From: Idiomarina sp.
Lineage (GTDB): Bacteria > Pseudomonadota > Gammaproteobacteria > Enterobacterales > Alteromonadaceae
DNA length: 50,016 nt
Direction of reading: 5' to 3'
NCBI GenBank assembly: GCA_022565355.1
Contig: JAIUMU010000009.1
Location: forward strand, 1 to 50,016
Shown here: piece after piece, positions 7,807 to 16,720 of the stretch
Layout: each line of letters starts with the position of its first letter
How positions within the stretch are numbered: the stretch's first letter is position 1
Position numbers and translations under genes: made by a program
The notes under the pieces: generated by a model
Told to the model about the DNA's origin: nothing
Seen by the model: only the letters and a program-made list of their open reading frames with translations
The model's database searches: none

Positions 7807-8253
7807 TTATTGAAAAATGTGCGGATGGGTTTCTTGCAAGCTGGTGTATTGGTTTAGGCCAATGATGATATGATCCAGTACCGTGATATCGAACATCTTG
7901 GCGACCTCAAAAATGCGCCGAGTAATGTTGATATCAGCCTGGCTTGGCTCTGTTTTACCTGATGGGTGGTTATGGATAAGCATGACCACTTTCAGGTTTA
8001 ATATCACGGCTGTTCTTAGCACCTCAACCGGACGCAGGCTAACGGCATCGACACTGCCGGTTGCCACTACCTCAAAGCAATTAATGTCATGCTGTTTGGT
8101 TAGGTTAACGACAATAAACACTTCTTTGGTTTCATGCTTTAAGTAGTCAAACAGGCTGGCTATGGTTGCTGGTTGATGAACCGGCATGCCGGTAATGTCG
8201 CAGTCGACTTCTTTAAAACGGTACTTCACTTCTATTTCACGTAGGGTGGCCAT
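7807..8253 (-). CDS. RadC-type JAB/MPN domain protein
   Basis: A 148-residue protein holding the JAMM metal-site pattern: E44, then HNHPSG (H94, H96), then S104 and D107 in PSQAD. It ends with LDHIIIGLNQYTSL. This is the mobile-element form of RadC, lacking the N-terminal helix-hairpin-helix of chromosomal RadC. Biochemical function is uncertain; the family is frequent on islands and prophages. It lies 30 bases from the DUF2787 gene and is probably co-transcribed. Confidence 0.85.
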   Translation of the reverse strand: MATLREIEVKYRFKEVDCDITGMPVHQPATIASLFDYLKHETKEVFIVVNLTKQHDINCFEVVATGSVDAVSLRPVEVLRTAVILNLKVVMLIHNHPSGKTEPSQADINITRRIFEVAKMFDITVLDHIIIGLNQYTSLQETHPHIFQ

Positions 8254-8335
8254 GGCTTACCTCCTATAACTCACCGTCAAAACCTTCAAAAGGATTGCTG
8301 AAATACTTGGCCGGTGGTGTGCCGGCCACATTGGG

Positions 8336-8800
8336 TTATTTCTTGTCAGTGGCTTTTGCCTGTTTGGCTTGTTTCGGAGGTTTAGCCGGTGACAATTGCA
8401 GGATCTGAGTATCGAGCTCACCTGCTTCGACTGCCTTGATTACTGTTTCAATCACGGCGGGTAAGTCTTCCGATTTACCGACATCGATAGCGGCCTTGCC
8501 TTTATCAAGCTCTAACGTTTTTACTCCGACCTTGATTTCAAAGTAGTAGTGGTCCTTGTCATCAAAGTACCAGGCTCGCACGGTTTTGCGTTTACGGACC
8601 GTTTTGCGCTCGCCGGTTTCCGGATCTGTAATGGTTTTATCTTTGTAAGCCTCGTAAGGCTGACCATCCAACATGGCTTGCACCATGGCCAGTTGTTCGT
8701 CCAGCTTTTCAATTAAGCGTAAACGTTTGGCAAGGATAGGTGGTTTGGGCTCGATTTTTGGGCGAGCGATCACCTTGAGTGAACTCAATACATTGGTCAT
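8336..8800 (-). CDS. DUF6641-like hypothetical protein
   Basis: A 154-residue protein. The start MTNVLSSLKVIARPK, the central 'ITDPETGERKTVRKRKTVRAWYF' type segment and 'AVEAGELDTQILQLS' resemble DUF6641. That family appears in the same RadC/DUF2787/AAA neighbourhoods of mobile elements. The tail is lysine- and alanine-rich. The function is unknown. ATG 8800 has AAGAGGACAT upstream on the minus strand, a reasonable ribosome site. Confidence 0.6.
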   Translation of the reverse strand: MTNVLSSLKVIARPKIEPKPPILAKRLRLIEKLDEQLAMVQAMLDGQPYEAYKDKTITDPETGERKTVRKRKTVRAWYFDDKDHYYFEIKVGVKTLELDKGKAAIDVGKSEDLPAVIETVIKAVEAGELDTQILQLSPAKPPKQAKQAKATDKK

Positions 8801-8845
8801 GGGTATGTCCTCTTTGTTGATGTATAGCGGCTTAACTGAGGGCTC

Positions 8846-10867
8846 TCAGTGAACAAAGCCTATGGTGGGTGTGGGTTGTTTCCGTTGGTTTTCTTCAGTC
8901 AGTAACGACACGGCTGAAGCGCGATGATCATGCTTTGGCAAAAAGCGCATCTTTCGAGCTAAAATCGCAAAGTCACCGGGAGTCAGACACTTAAGTACAG
9001 ACAGAGCTTTTGACTCTGCATTTGTAAGCGCCTGGACGCTCAGAGAGCGCTTATAGAGCTTGAAGACTTGCTCTGTATTCAGATAGTCGCAATCAAGCTT
9101 AAAATCGAATCTACGAAGCACAGCAGTATCGAGCAGCGCAGCATAGTTCGTTGCTGCAAACAGTGGCTGCGTGAAGCACTCCAGCTGCGCCAGCAGCTCG
9201 TTGACAAGCTGGAGCTGATGTTGTGCCGTGAGCCTGTCCCGGCTAGTCAACAGGCTATCCACCTCATCCAGTAACAGCATGCGTTTGGCCTTGTGGGCGG
9301 AATAAAACAGCTTGCGAACATTTTGCTCGCTGTCACCCACGTACTTACTTAAAACGTCCGAGCATTTAATGCGATCCAGCTCTAGTTCGTATTGCTTCGC
9401 CAGTGCATGCGCAAATGCCGTTTTCCCGGTGCCTGGTGGTCCGCACAACAATACCCGGACCGGCTGCTTATGCCGGATGGCGTACTGAATATCCTTCAGC
9501 ACCGTAGGCGATTGGCGAATGTTTAAAAACTCGACATCAAATGGCATCTCTTCTTGGTAGTTCATCGGAGATTCCCATTCATCGGTGGCGACCAAGGTGT
9601 TTTCAATGACATCCTCAATCACGCCTTCAGCCTCCCGGCGCTTTAAACCAATGGTCCGTGCCACCTCGCCAGCATTGGCAATAATGGCAGGCGTTATATT
9701 GGGTGTTTCAACCAAACGTTTTCTAAACTCGGTGCTAACAGTAAGCCCTTGGTAGGCCTTTTTGGTGATGTTGAGTAAGGTTGGCTTATCCGGTGCCACG
9801 ATTTCTTGCACCAGCTTAAAGCGCCGAAGGTAACTCGCTTCCAGCAACGGAACGTGGTTGGTGATCCATATGCAAGGCACCGGGTTGGTTTCCAGTAGCC
9901 GGTGCAGGCTATCCTTGGTGTAAGTGATATCATCCATATAAAAGATGCTCTCGCATTCATCCACCAGCAAGATAGCCTGCTTGGAGCCATCCAACAGGTT
10001 TTGCGTAAGGCGCAAATGCTGAAACCTGTGCAGGTTAATGTTTCGGCTTTCATCCGAGGCCGAGTGCCTGTTCCCCCTTATTTGCTGCACACTGATATCA
10101 AATAGCGATATACCCAGTGACTGAGCCAAGGCACGTGCTAACTCGGTTTTCCCAGCGCCGGGCTGACCGTGCAGCAGGATATTGACACCATGGCGCTGCT
10201 TTTTAATCGCCGCCTCCAAGTATCCGGTTAGTAAGTCAATTTGCACATAAGAAAAGTCGGCTAACGTCAGTTCAGGGTCCGGGCTTTTTTGCAGTAGAGG
10301 CTGTAACAAATCTTCTTTGGTGCTGATGAGCTGAGTGGTCAGAATATGAATGATAGCCTGATTGATTTTGACTTCATTCAGGCCAGAAGCTGTGGGGAGG
10401 CTCTCAAATAAGCCTTGCTGTAACAGCGACTGTACCGTTTGGTCGATAGCTTGTGGCTCTAAACCGGTTTCCTCGGCAAAGAACCAGACCAATTCCCGCT
10501 CTGTATCTCGCAAATACAAGTGGTAGAACAGCAAATGCAAGCCTGGGTTGGCATTGATGACCACCACAAATTCAAGCACCGGCATAAACTCAAGCGGCAC
10601 CTTGAACAGGCCACAGATGTTCTTAAGGCTTTGCTGCAATCGGGCCGTGTGCTCCGGGTAGGCATCGCTTAGCTCTAGATGATGCATGCATTGCTCTAGG
10701 CTGAGCTTGTTCGCGCCCTTAATCGTCTTTCCTATGATGATGGCCATTTCATAGGAACTCATCAGGATATCTTCATCTTCAGTTGGAAAGCTTTGAATGA
10801 ATAATCGGGCATATTTAGCGGCTAGATAACAGCAATTGGCCGCATTACTGGGGCTTTTTCGTCTCAT
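8846..10867 (-). CDS. AAA+ ATPase with two ATPase modules
   Basis: A 673-residue cytoplasmic protein. An N-terminal helical part (1-215) precedes module 1 with Walker A GQPGAGKT (234-241) and Walker B ILLVDECES (299-307). Module 2 has Walker A GPPGTGKT (476-483), Walker B LLLDEVDS (531-538) and an arginine-finger region TAVLRRFDF (581-589). Module 2 resembles classical AAA (FtsH/Cdc48-like) domains; module 1 is more divergent. Its start overlaps the recombinase stop by 4 bases, so the two proteins are made together. A motor or chaperone helping the recombinase or remodelling DNA complexes is a plausible inference. Confidence 0.75.
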   Translation of the reverse strand: MRRKSPSNAANCCYLAAKYARLFIQSFPTEDEDILMSSYEMAIIIGKTIKGANKLSLEQCMHHLELSDAYPEHTARLQQSLKNICGLFKVPLEFMPVLEFVVVINANPGLHLLFYHLYLRDTERELVWFFAEETGLEPQAIDQTVQSLLQQGLFESLPTASGLNEVKINQAIIHILTTQLISTKEDLLQPLLQKSPDPELTLADFSYVQIDLLTGYLEAAIKKQRHGVNILLHGQPGAGKTELARALAQSLGISLFDISVQQIRGNRHSASDESRNINLHRFQHLRLTQNLLDGSKQAILLVDECESIFYMDDITYTKDSLHRLLETNPVPCIWITNHVPLLEASYLRRFKLVQEIVAPDKPTLLNITKKAYQGLTVSTEFRKRLVETPNITPAIIANAGEVARTIGLKRREAEGVIEDVIENTLVATDEWESPMNYQEEMPFDVEFLNIRQSPTVLKDIQYAIRHKQPVRVLLCGPPGTGKTAFAHALAKQYELELDRIKCSDVLSKYVGDSEQNVRKLFYSAHKAKRMLLLDEVDSLLTSRDRLTAQHQLQLVNELLAQLECFTQPLFAATNYAALLDTAVLRRFDFKLDCDYLNTEQVFKLYKRSLSVQALTNAESKALSVLKCLTPGDFAILARKMRFLPKHDHRASAVSLLTEENQRKQPTPTIGFVH

Positions 10868-11775
10868 GAGCTGTTTCCTTTTGGGGTGTAGTTCAATGCA
10901 TCAGCAGCCTGGCGCATAAACTGGTGGTCTCGCTTGTCGTAGATGGTGGTTGTGCTTATCTCGGCATGGCCTGCCATTTGGCGCACGGTATTGATGTCTA
11001 CTTTTTGCTCCAGCAGCCTCGTGATAAAGGTTCGTCGCAAGTCATGAGGCGTAACCCCACTAATGCCCAACCCCTCAAAGGTATCCTGAACCAATCGATA
11101 GATGGTGCTACTGCTTAATCCTCGGCTGATATCGAATTTCCCGGATGCCATAACCCGGCAAAACATCAGGCCATCTTTTCTTTGGCGAATATCCAGCCAG
11201 CTCTTCAGATGCAACACGGCCCATTCCGGTAAGAATAGCTCCCGGCTTTTGTTGCCTTTGCCGGAGCGTACCAACAACCGGCGCTCGGCCATGCGGTAAT
11301 CGGCTATCTCAAGTTTGCATAGCTCGCTGCGGCGAAGACCAGTGCCGAGTAGAACAGCAAAAATGGCGGTATTACGGTAACAGTGAGCGCGTTTACAGCG
11401 GGTTAAATGCTTGAATAAGGCCTCGACCTGAGTTGTCGTTAAACAGGTGCCCTGATGCTCACCATGCTTCATGCGGCTGATGGTTTGCAGTTGCAGGGAC
11501 TGAATTTGGTCGGCTTTACCCATCATCACAGCGACTTTGACGATGCCTTTAACGGCGACCATAGCGCGATTGATCGAACGAGCTGACCACCCTTCATGAG
11601 CCAACATGGCCCTGACTTTGATAGCTTCTTCGTAATTGATGCGGTGAAAATGGTCGTGATCATCCAAGGGCCATTGCATGATCCGTGCAATGCTCCTGAG
11701 CTGCGAGCGGATAGATTGCTGACTGCTGGATGACAAACGACTCAAATACAACGCATACGGGGACGCTGTGCTCAT
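10864..11775 (-). CDS. tyrosine recombinase (phage integrase family), internal to the island
   Basis: A 303-residue XerC/D-sized recombinase. The catalytic set is complete: R148 in GTGLRRSEL, a beta-hairpin lysine region SGKGNKS (171-177), H244 and R247 in TPHDLRRTF, H270 in MAGH, and Y279 in TTTIYDKR. The N-terminal core-binding domain covers about 1-105. Together with the overlapping AAA+ gene it forms a recombinase-ATPase pair. It is not next to either tRNA repeat, so it probably acts on another site, for example resolution or an older integration. A 24-bp palindrome lies 55 bases upstream of its start. Confidence 0.85.
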   Translation of the reverse strand: MSTASPYALYLSRLSSSSQQSIRSQLRSIARIMQWPLDDHDHFHRINYEEAIKVRAMLAHEGWSARSINRAMVAVKGIVKVAVMMGKADQIQSLQLQTISRMKHGEHQGTCLTTTQVEALFKHLTRCKRAHCYRNTAIFAVLLGTGLRRSELCKLEIADYRMAERRLLVRSGKGNKSRELFLPEWAVLHLKSWLDIRQRKDGLMFCRVMASGKFDISRGLSSSTIYRLVQDTFEGLGISGVTPHDLRRTFITRLLEQKVDINTVRQMAGHAEISTTTIYDKRDHQFMRQAADALNYTPKGNSS

Positions 11776-11829
11776 AAAGCACCTCCGGCGTTAGTGTTTA
11801 AGTGATTGTTTTGAAAGGTAAGAAAGGGA

Positions 11830-11853
11830 CTAGCGCTACCATGGTAGCACTAG
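11830..11853. promoter_or_regulatory. 24-bp near-perfect palindrome upstream of the recombinase operon
   Basis: The centre GCTACCATGGTAGC is a perfect 14-bp palindrome. With one mismatched pair, the symmetry extends to CTAG on each side. It lies between the recombinase start (11775) and the end of the gene at 11877. The position suits an operator for the recombinase-ATPase operon. TTTTTAG follows on the plus strand, but no plus-strand gene ends here, so a terminator role is less likely. Confidence 0.5.
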
Positions 11854-11876
11854 TTTTTAGGGGGTTCTATGGCTGT

Positions 11877-12707
11877 TTATGACACGGTCTCCTTGATGAC
11901 TTTGATCAAATCGTCTACATCGTCACTGATTCTTTCATATATTATCTCAGATATAAGTGTATTCGCACTTATTAAAACTTGCTCAGGTAAAACTGAAATT
12001 AATGCCAAAGTTAAAGCTTTATTACTGGATTTTGTCGTCTGGCTTGCATAAGCATCGATGAATTTTTTTAGCTTCTCAGCTCGCTTTTGTTCTTCAGTGT
12101 GGAATGTCGCTGTAAATTTGAATTGATTACTGGCTTTTTTTTCTGCTTTTTGGCTTTCTGATCCTTCAAGATCTTTAATGGAATTGATAGCAGCTTCGAC
12201 CGATTGTTTTGTAACATGTTTCTTTTTTAATGTATCTGTTTTGTTCACGTCTTTAAGATGCTCTACAACGTCGAGAATTTCTTGCTCTGACAGTTTCAAT
12301 AACGGTAAAAGACTATCAGTAGTAAGCAAGTTTATGTATTCAACACCGAAGTATTTTTTTGCAATTCTTGCAGCACTAACCATTTTTGAGGCGTTGGTTT
12401 TTCCTATGTTTAAGTTTTCCTCAACGAATGTACCGAAAGATTTATAACCTAATAGTTTGTAGGCTTTTGATTCATTGATGAGAAGGAGCGTCAACTTTTG
12501 TTTTTTTTCAGAGCTGATTGCAATATCCCTTAGCTTTTTTGCATCGTCCTCGGAAACAATGGATGTGTTCTGTTCCAGCAAGTCTTCTATGTTCTTTAGT
12601 CCTTCGTTCAGTAAAATAGAGTAATCATCAACTGAATGAGTGGGGGATACTTTTTTAATTTGTTTTCGTCTAATCGCCATACCTGCATTTCTCCGTTTGA
12701 TTGCCAT
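11877..12707 (-). CDS. putative DNA-binding regulator of the replication module
   Basis: About 276 residues from ATG 12707; a longer TTG start at 12740 would lie inside a palindrome and is less likely. The segment YKLLGYKSFGTFVEENLNIG and the next residues KTNASKMVSAARIAK look like a helix-turn-helix module of the kind seen in plasmid or phage regulators. The rest is lysine-rich and charged (KKHVTKQ, EKKASNQF), consistent with nucleic-acid binding. I do not recognise a named family. It is divergent from the Rep-helicase gene, with a 16-bp palindrome between them, which suggests autoregulation and control of the neighbour. Confidence 0.5.
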   Translation of the reverse strand: MAIKRRNAGMAIRRKQIKKVSPTHSVDDYSILLNEGLKNIEDLLEQNTSIVSEDDAKKLRDIAISSEKKQKLTLLLINESKAYKLLGYKSFGTFVEENLNIGKTNASKMVSAARIAKKYFGVEYINLLTTDSLLPLLKLSEQEILDVVEHLKDVNKTDTLKKKHVTKQSVEAAINSIKDLEGSESQKAEKKASNQFKFTATFHTEEQKRAEKLKKFIDAYASQTTKSSNKALTLALISVLPEQVLISANTLISEIIYERISDDVDDLIKVIKETVS

Positions 12708-12725
12708 TTTAAGTAAATCTGAGAA

Positions 12726-12741
12726 GTTGCGAGTTCGCAAC
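12726..12741. promoter_or_regulatory. 16-bp perfect palindrome between divergent genes
   Basis: GTTGCGAGTTCGCAAC is perfectly symmetrical. A related half-site AGTTCGC recurs near 12756. It lies 19 bases upstream of ATG 12707 and about 96 bases upstream of the Rep-helicase start. It is a good candidate operator for the regulator gene. Confidence 0.55.
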
Positions 12742-12836
12742 TTTTTGCACGGGAAAGTTCGCTTAAATGTCAGAAGAAAATTATTTAGTGCTATATTTCA
12801 TAGAATTACTGTTCCTCATCAGCTAGGGAGTGATCC

Positions 12837-15647
12837 TTGCCCAATTCGAGCGATTCTGTGCGGCATGCATTTTTTGAAAATGTAGTCCCGAGTAATATTT
12901 TTGATTTGACTCATTATCCTCATGTGCAATATGCACATAACTGCTCGATCGGGGCACTGACAAACCCACTGAAATTTCGTTATACCTATAATCTCGATAA
13001 AATCTTGAAGGTCTTAACCAACCCTGAAATCTTGCGGTATCAGCAGAAGCTTTTAGTAAAAGCTTTAAACGATGTTTCGGTAAATACGGTTGATATAGAC
13101 CATATTCAGATTGAGTTATCACTCACTGTAAAAGATTTTGAAAGATTACTAGATGTTGAGAACGGTATGCTCAATGTGCGTACTGCTGCTCGCCAAGCAC
13201 GCTTGCGCGTCACGAGTTGTGATCCTGGTGAGAGAAATGAGGGATTTAAAAAGTCAGATCTTAAGCCCTTTTTTAACAAAGGTTTTGAGATGGTTCTGGA
13301 TAACGATAGTTACCGGAACATCAAAATTTATTACGCAGAAGCTGATCACTATAGGAATGTAGGCAGAAAGATACGTTACAATTTCGAAATTGAGTTTATT
13401 CCTACCCGCCTAAGCGAAAAACAGATAGAGATTGCGTTTTCCCACCTTAAATCCGTTCTAAGTAATACACGCTTCAAGCAGTTAATGAATACCGCCACTA
13501 TAGGCCGAATTGATACCGGGTATATCATGTATGGCGTGTCGCAGCTGTTTGGGTTTCTATCTACAACAAATAACAAAGTTACGTCAGGTTCATGCATTCC
13601 TCAAAACCGCAAACACGCAGTTGAAACAACCTACGTTGGTAGTCGCGGCTATCATCATCTAATTGGGTATGACAAAGTTCTAAAAGAGAATAAGAAATTT
13701 ATTGAAGACGTGTTCAAACATCTTCCTATTTGTTTTTCCGAAGTCGCATCCAAACTCGAGGGGATAAAAGAATGGTTCCCTAATCAGGCCAGTTCATTTC
13801 GGGTGGAGTCACGGATGTTTTTTAATAAAACAGATGCAGCTCCCAGATTTGCAGAGATGGAAAACATTGTATCGAAGCTTGAAGAATTAAAATTTATTCT
13901 GCCGAAAGCTCTGTATCCACTAAATGAAGAACGATTGAAAAAACTCATACTCTCAAAAACGATTTATAGGACAAGGCTTGTCATTGAAGAGCTAGGTGAG
14001 TTTTTCATTCCATCGGCAACAGTAACATTTAATCAAATCGTTCTTAGACAGGCTATTCGTGAAAAACTGACAAAATTTAGGGATATTGTTTTTAATCTAA
14101 CTAAGCCCAAAAAAATCAGGATAGAGGGAAACCGCTCTGAAGAGGCTGTTGACCTCGCTGAGCCTCTAGAAGACACCAAACGGGTAAATCGATCTCAGGC
14201 AATTCTCGATGCACGTGCTGGCATTTTGCCTCTAATAAAAAAGAGAAGAACAAGGGATGATTCTGTAGAAAGCATACTCAAATCGAAAAAAAGGGCTATC
14301 TATGTCGAGGGTGGTCCGGGCTCAGGTAAAACTCGGTTAATAGTGTCACGTGTAGGCGCGTTACTAGCAAAAGGCGTCCACGCATCAGAAATCTGTGTTT
14401 TAGCATACACCAACGATGCTGCAATTGTTTTTAAAGACCGCTTAAAAGAGCAAGAGTTATATGATGAATCCATGTTTGTCGGTACGTTTAGTAGCTGGTC
14501 TCGTTCAGTTATTGAAAATGACGATGGCAAGTCCTCTGCTATTTTGGGTGATGAAGCTTATTTAGAACAGCTAACAAAACTGGTATCGAAAAGACGAAAA
14601 CTAATCAAAGATAGAGAACCTGAGGACGTTGCTAGGCGGCTTCAAACAGTTTTTAGTCACGCAGCTAGCTTTCCAATTCCTGATGTTCAACGTAGCCTGC
14701 GAAAACTCATGCCGGAATTTGAAAAACTCCTAGAAGTTGTGCTCAAAGTGCATCAACAGCTAGGGGAGTATAAAGCTAAGAATGGCCTTAGAGATTTCAA
14801 CGATCTATTTACTGCTTTCAACCAGAAACTTACTAAAAAACGTTTTGCAAAGTCAGTCGTCAGCAAATACAAACACCTCATTCTGGATGAAGTTCAGGAT
14901 ACTAACCCGGCACAGTGGGGGATCATTGAAGCTTTATACAAAGAAGGACAAGAATTTTTTTGTGTAGGAGATCCCGCTCAGTCGATGTACAAGTTTAGGG
15001 GCGCTTCCGATGTAACTCTGAGAAAATTTCTAGAGGTTTTTCCCGAAGGGAGAAAGTTCTACCTGATGACGAATCACCGCACAACAGGCGAGATAGTGTC
15101 GCTGTGTAATCAGATTAGAACCAAAATAAACAGAAATTACCTTAAATCCTTCTATGTAAGGTCGGATGGAATAAAGCCACTTGTAAAAATATGCGATGAC
15201 ATCGAGCAAGTCGCCCAATGGATTGCTCGTGATATCAAGGTTCGTGCCTGTGTTTCCAAATCAGTTTCCGTGTTGATCCTCTGTAGGTACAAGGTTCAAG
15301 TCGAATTGATTGATACTTACTTAAATAATAGGGGTATTAAAACAGGGATTAAAGAATTAATTAAAGTATTAACATACCATGGTTCGAAAGGCCTTGAAGC
15401 GCAGTTATGTTATGTAGTAGACCCACTTTTCAGCTTTTCAAGGCTTGCTTCCTACAATGAAGAATTGTGCAATACTTATGTTGCATTCACTCGTGCTGAA
15501 GATGATCTAGTCATTTTAAGGTGCTCTGGAGGCTTAGGCTTTTACGGTAGTCCATCAAATAGTTATGGAAAGCCGTCACAGTGGAAAGGTTTTAAGTCTG
15601 AGAATATGTTTGCTAAATTGCTGGTCGATATAGAAGAAGTTTATTAA
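12837..15647 (+). CDS. fusion of a Rep_trans-like replication initiator and a UvrD/PcrA-type SF1 helicase
   Basis: A 936-residue protein. Residues 220-330 show the signature order of Rep_trans/RstA-type rolling-circle initiators: GRIDTGY (223-229), TTYVGSR (264-270), IGYDK (276-280) and FRVESRMFF (321-329). Residues 485-900 are a full SF1A helicase: GGPGSGKT (492-499), LILDEVQDTN (681-690), GDPAQSMYKFRGA (711-723), NHRTT (746-750), TYHGSKGLE (846-854) and YVAFTRAEDD (881-890). The start is TTG at 12837, because AGGGAG lies 7 bases upstream and no ATG gives this frame. Rep_trans initiators nick at a plasmid origin and normally borrow host PcrA/UvrD. The initiator half is a motif-level inference; the helicase half is firm. 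Confidence 0.75.
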   Translation: MPNSSDSVRHAFFENVVPSNIFDLTHYPHVQYAHNCSIGALTNPLKFRYTYNLDKILKVLTNPEILRYQQKLLVKALNDVSVNTVDIDHIQIELSLTVKDFERLLDVENGMLNVRTAARQARLRVTSCDPGERNEGFKKSDLKPFFNKGFEMVLDNDSYRNIKIYYAEADHYRNVGRKIRYNFEIEFIPTRLSEKQIEIAFSHLKSVLSNTRFKQLMNTATIGRIDTGYIMYGVSQLFGFLSTTNNKVTSGSCIPQNRKHAVETTYVGSRGYHHLIGYDKVLKENKKFIEDVFKHLPICFSEVASKLEGIKEWFPNQASSFRVESRMFFNKTDAAPRFAEMENIVSKLEELKFILPKALYPLNEERLKKLILSKTIYRTRLVIEELGEFFIPSATVTFNQIVLRQAIREKLTKFRDIVFNLTKPKKIRIEGNRSEEAVDLAEPLEDTKRVNRSQAILDARAGILPLIKKRRTRDDSVESILKSKKRAIYVEGGPGSGKTRLIVSRVGALLAKGVHASEICVLAYTNDAAIVFKDRLKEQELYDESMFVGTFSSWSRSVIENDDGKSSAILGDEAYLEQLTKLVSKRRKLIKDREPEDVARRLQTVFSHAASFPIPDVQRSLRKLMPEFEKLLEVVLKVHQQLGEYKAKNGLRDFNDLFTAFNQKLTKKRFAKSVVSKYKHLILDEVQDTNPAQWGIIEALYKEGQEFFCVGDPAQSMYKFRGASDVTLRKFLEVFPEGRKFYLMTNHRTTGEIVSLCNQIRTKINRNYLKSFYVRSDGIKPLVKICDDIEQVAQWIARDIKVRACVSKSVSVLILCRYKVQVELIDTYLNNRGIKTGIKELIKVLTYHGSKGLEAQLCYVVDPLFSFSRLASYNEELCNTYVAFTRAEDDLVILRCSGGLGFYGSPSNSYGKPSQWKGFKSENMFAKLLVDIEEVY

Positions 15648-15769
15648 ATTAACTGCTCCATATTTTTAGCCTGTATTTTTCCAGACATCTTTGGGTTGGA
15701 CGCACTTAGCTTAATTATCTGCTGGGCAATCAGCTAATGATGCGTATAGCTTTTGCTTATTCGATGATC

Positions 15770-16720
15770 TTATACACCCCGACAGTTACGCGCTTTTCGG
15801 TATCCAGCAGCTTCAGCTTCGGCCTCCGTTTTAAATTCTACAGTGTTCCGCTCACTAAGCTGTTGGTAGCCTGGACAACCTTCAGGGAGGTGGTATATTT
15901 TACTATTCTTATTGCCACGGATAGGCTGAGCCTTTTCTTGTGGCGGGTTTACTCGATGCTCTGGTAGTTTACTGACGATCCCTTCAGCGGCATTCTTGTG
16001 GTTCAGTTCCCATGTACGTTCACCAGTGACAAAAGGGTTCGAATGTCCCATTCGTGTTGCTATTCTGCGGTCACGCTCTCGTTCCCACTCAGATGCTGGG
16101 TATTGGCGATCCCATGCCATTAAAAGCTGCTGTTGCTGGCGCGACATCGGCAAGTCATAGCGGTCGAACATGTAGAAGTAGATCCGAGCGATTTTCCCTT
16201 TGATTTCATTTCGAGGCTCTACGGTCCGGCTTCTGAAATCCACTTTAACGGGGCATGTACCATGTTGTGGCTCTGTAGCTGGTAAGACGCCGAAATCATA
16301 ATTCGATCTATCGGCGTTCACTTCTCCAACTGATGGAGTCAGGTTATGTAGATCCGCCTCCATGGCATTGAAAACCGGATCGTTGGCATTACAGTTTCTT
16401 CGTCCTCCATCCTGCCAGCATTGCCTTGCTCTACCGAAATTTGAAGCTGGAACGATATGTTCCCATTCAATTCGCTCAGCTCTGATCTGTTGTGCTCTAA
16501 CCTGATAACCACAAGAAGCTAGATCTATCCTACCACCAGAACGGCCAGTCCAAGTCCACTCGCAACCACAATAAAAGGTGCCTTCGGTAGTTCTATCGTG
16601 GTAAATAAACTGTCGAGCTTCAGTCTTTGCTCGGTCAAATGTTTGCGGGGCAGCACCTAAATTGAAGACTACGAGTAGTGCGAGGATTGCTGCTGAGAAC
16701 CGAGTGATCATTAGGCTCAT
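15770..16720 (-). CDS. endA: secreted endonuclease I family nuclease with Ada-like zinc-binding tail
   Basis: From the ATG at 16720 the protein has 316 residues with a signal peptide (MSLMITRFSAAILALLVVFN, cleavage after LGAA). The endonuclease I core follows: CGCEW, RIEWEHIVPASNFG with the catalytic histidine, several paired cysteines, ADLHNLTPSVGEVN and RSNYDFGVLP. The last 50 residues (GNKNSKIYHLPEGCPGY, EAEAAGYRKARNC) match the Ada-type metal-binding domain often found at nuclease C-termini. The frame stays open to 16870, but that extension lacks a signal and is probably untranslated. Periplasmic or extracellular DNA degradation is expected. Confidence 0.85.
   Translation of the reverse strand: MSLMITRFSAAILALLVVFNLGAAPQTFDRAKTEARQFIYHDRTTEGTFYCGCEWTWTGRSGGRIDLASCGYQVRAQQIRAERIEWEHIVPASNFGRARQCWQDGGRRNCNANDPVFNAMEADLHNLTPSVGEVNADRSNYDFGVLPATEPQHGTCPVKVDFRSRTVEPRNEIKGKIARIYFYMFDRYDLPMSRQQQQLLMAWDRQYPASEWERERDRRIATRMGHSNPFVTGERTWELNHKNAAEGIVSKLPEHRVNPPQEKAQPIRGNKNSKIYHLPEGCPGYQQLSERNTVEFKTEAEAEAAGYRKARNCRGV

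Noticed and set aside
11869..12051. 60-codon plus-strand frame with a hydrophobic look
   Set aside because: It is antisense to the 3' end of the minus-strand gene at 11877-12707 and has no independent support.
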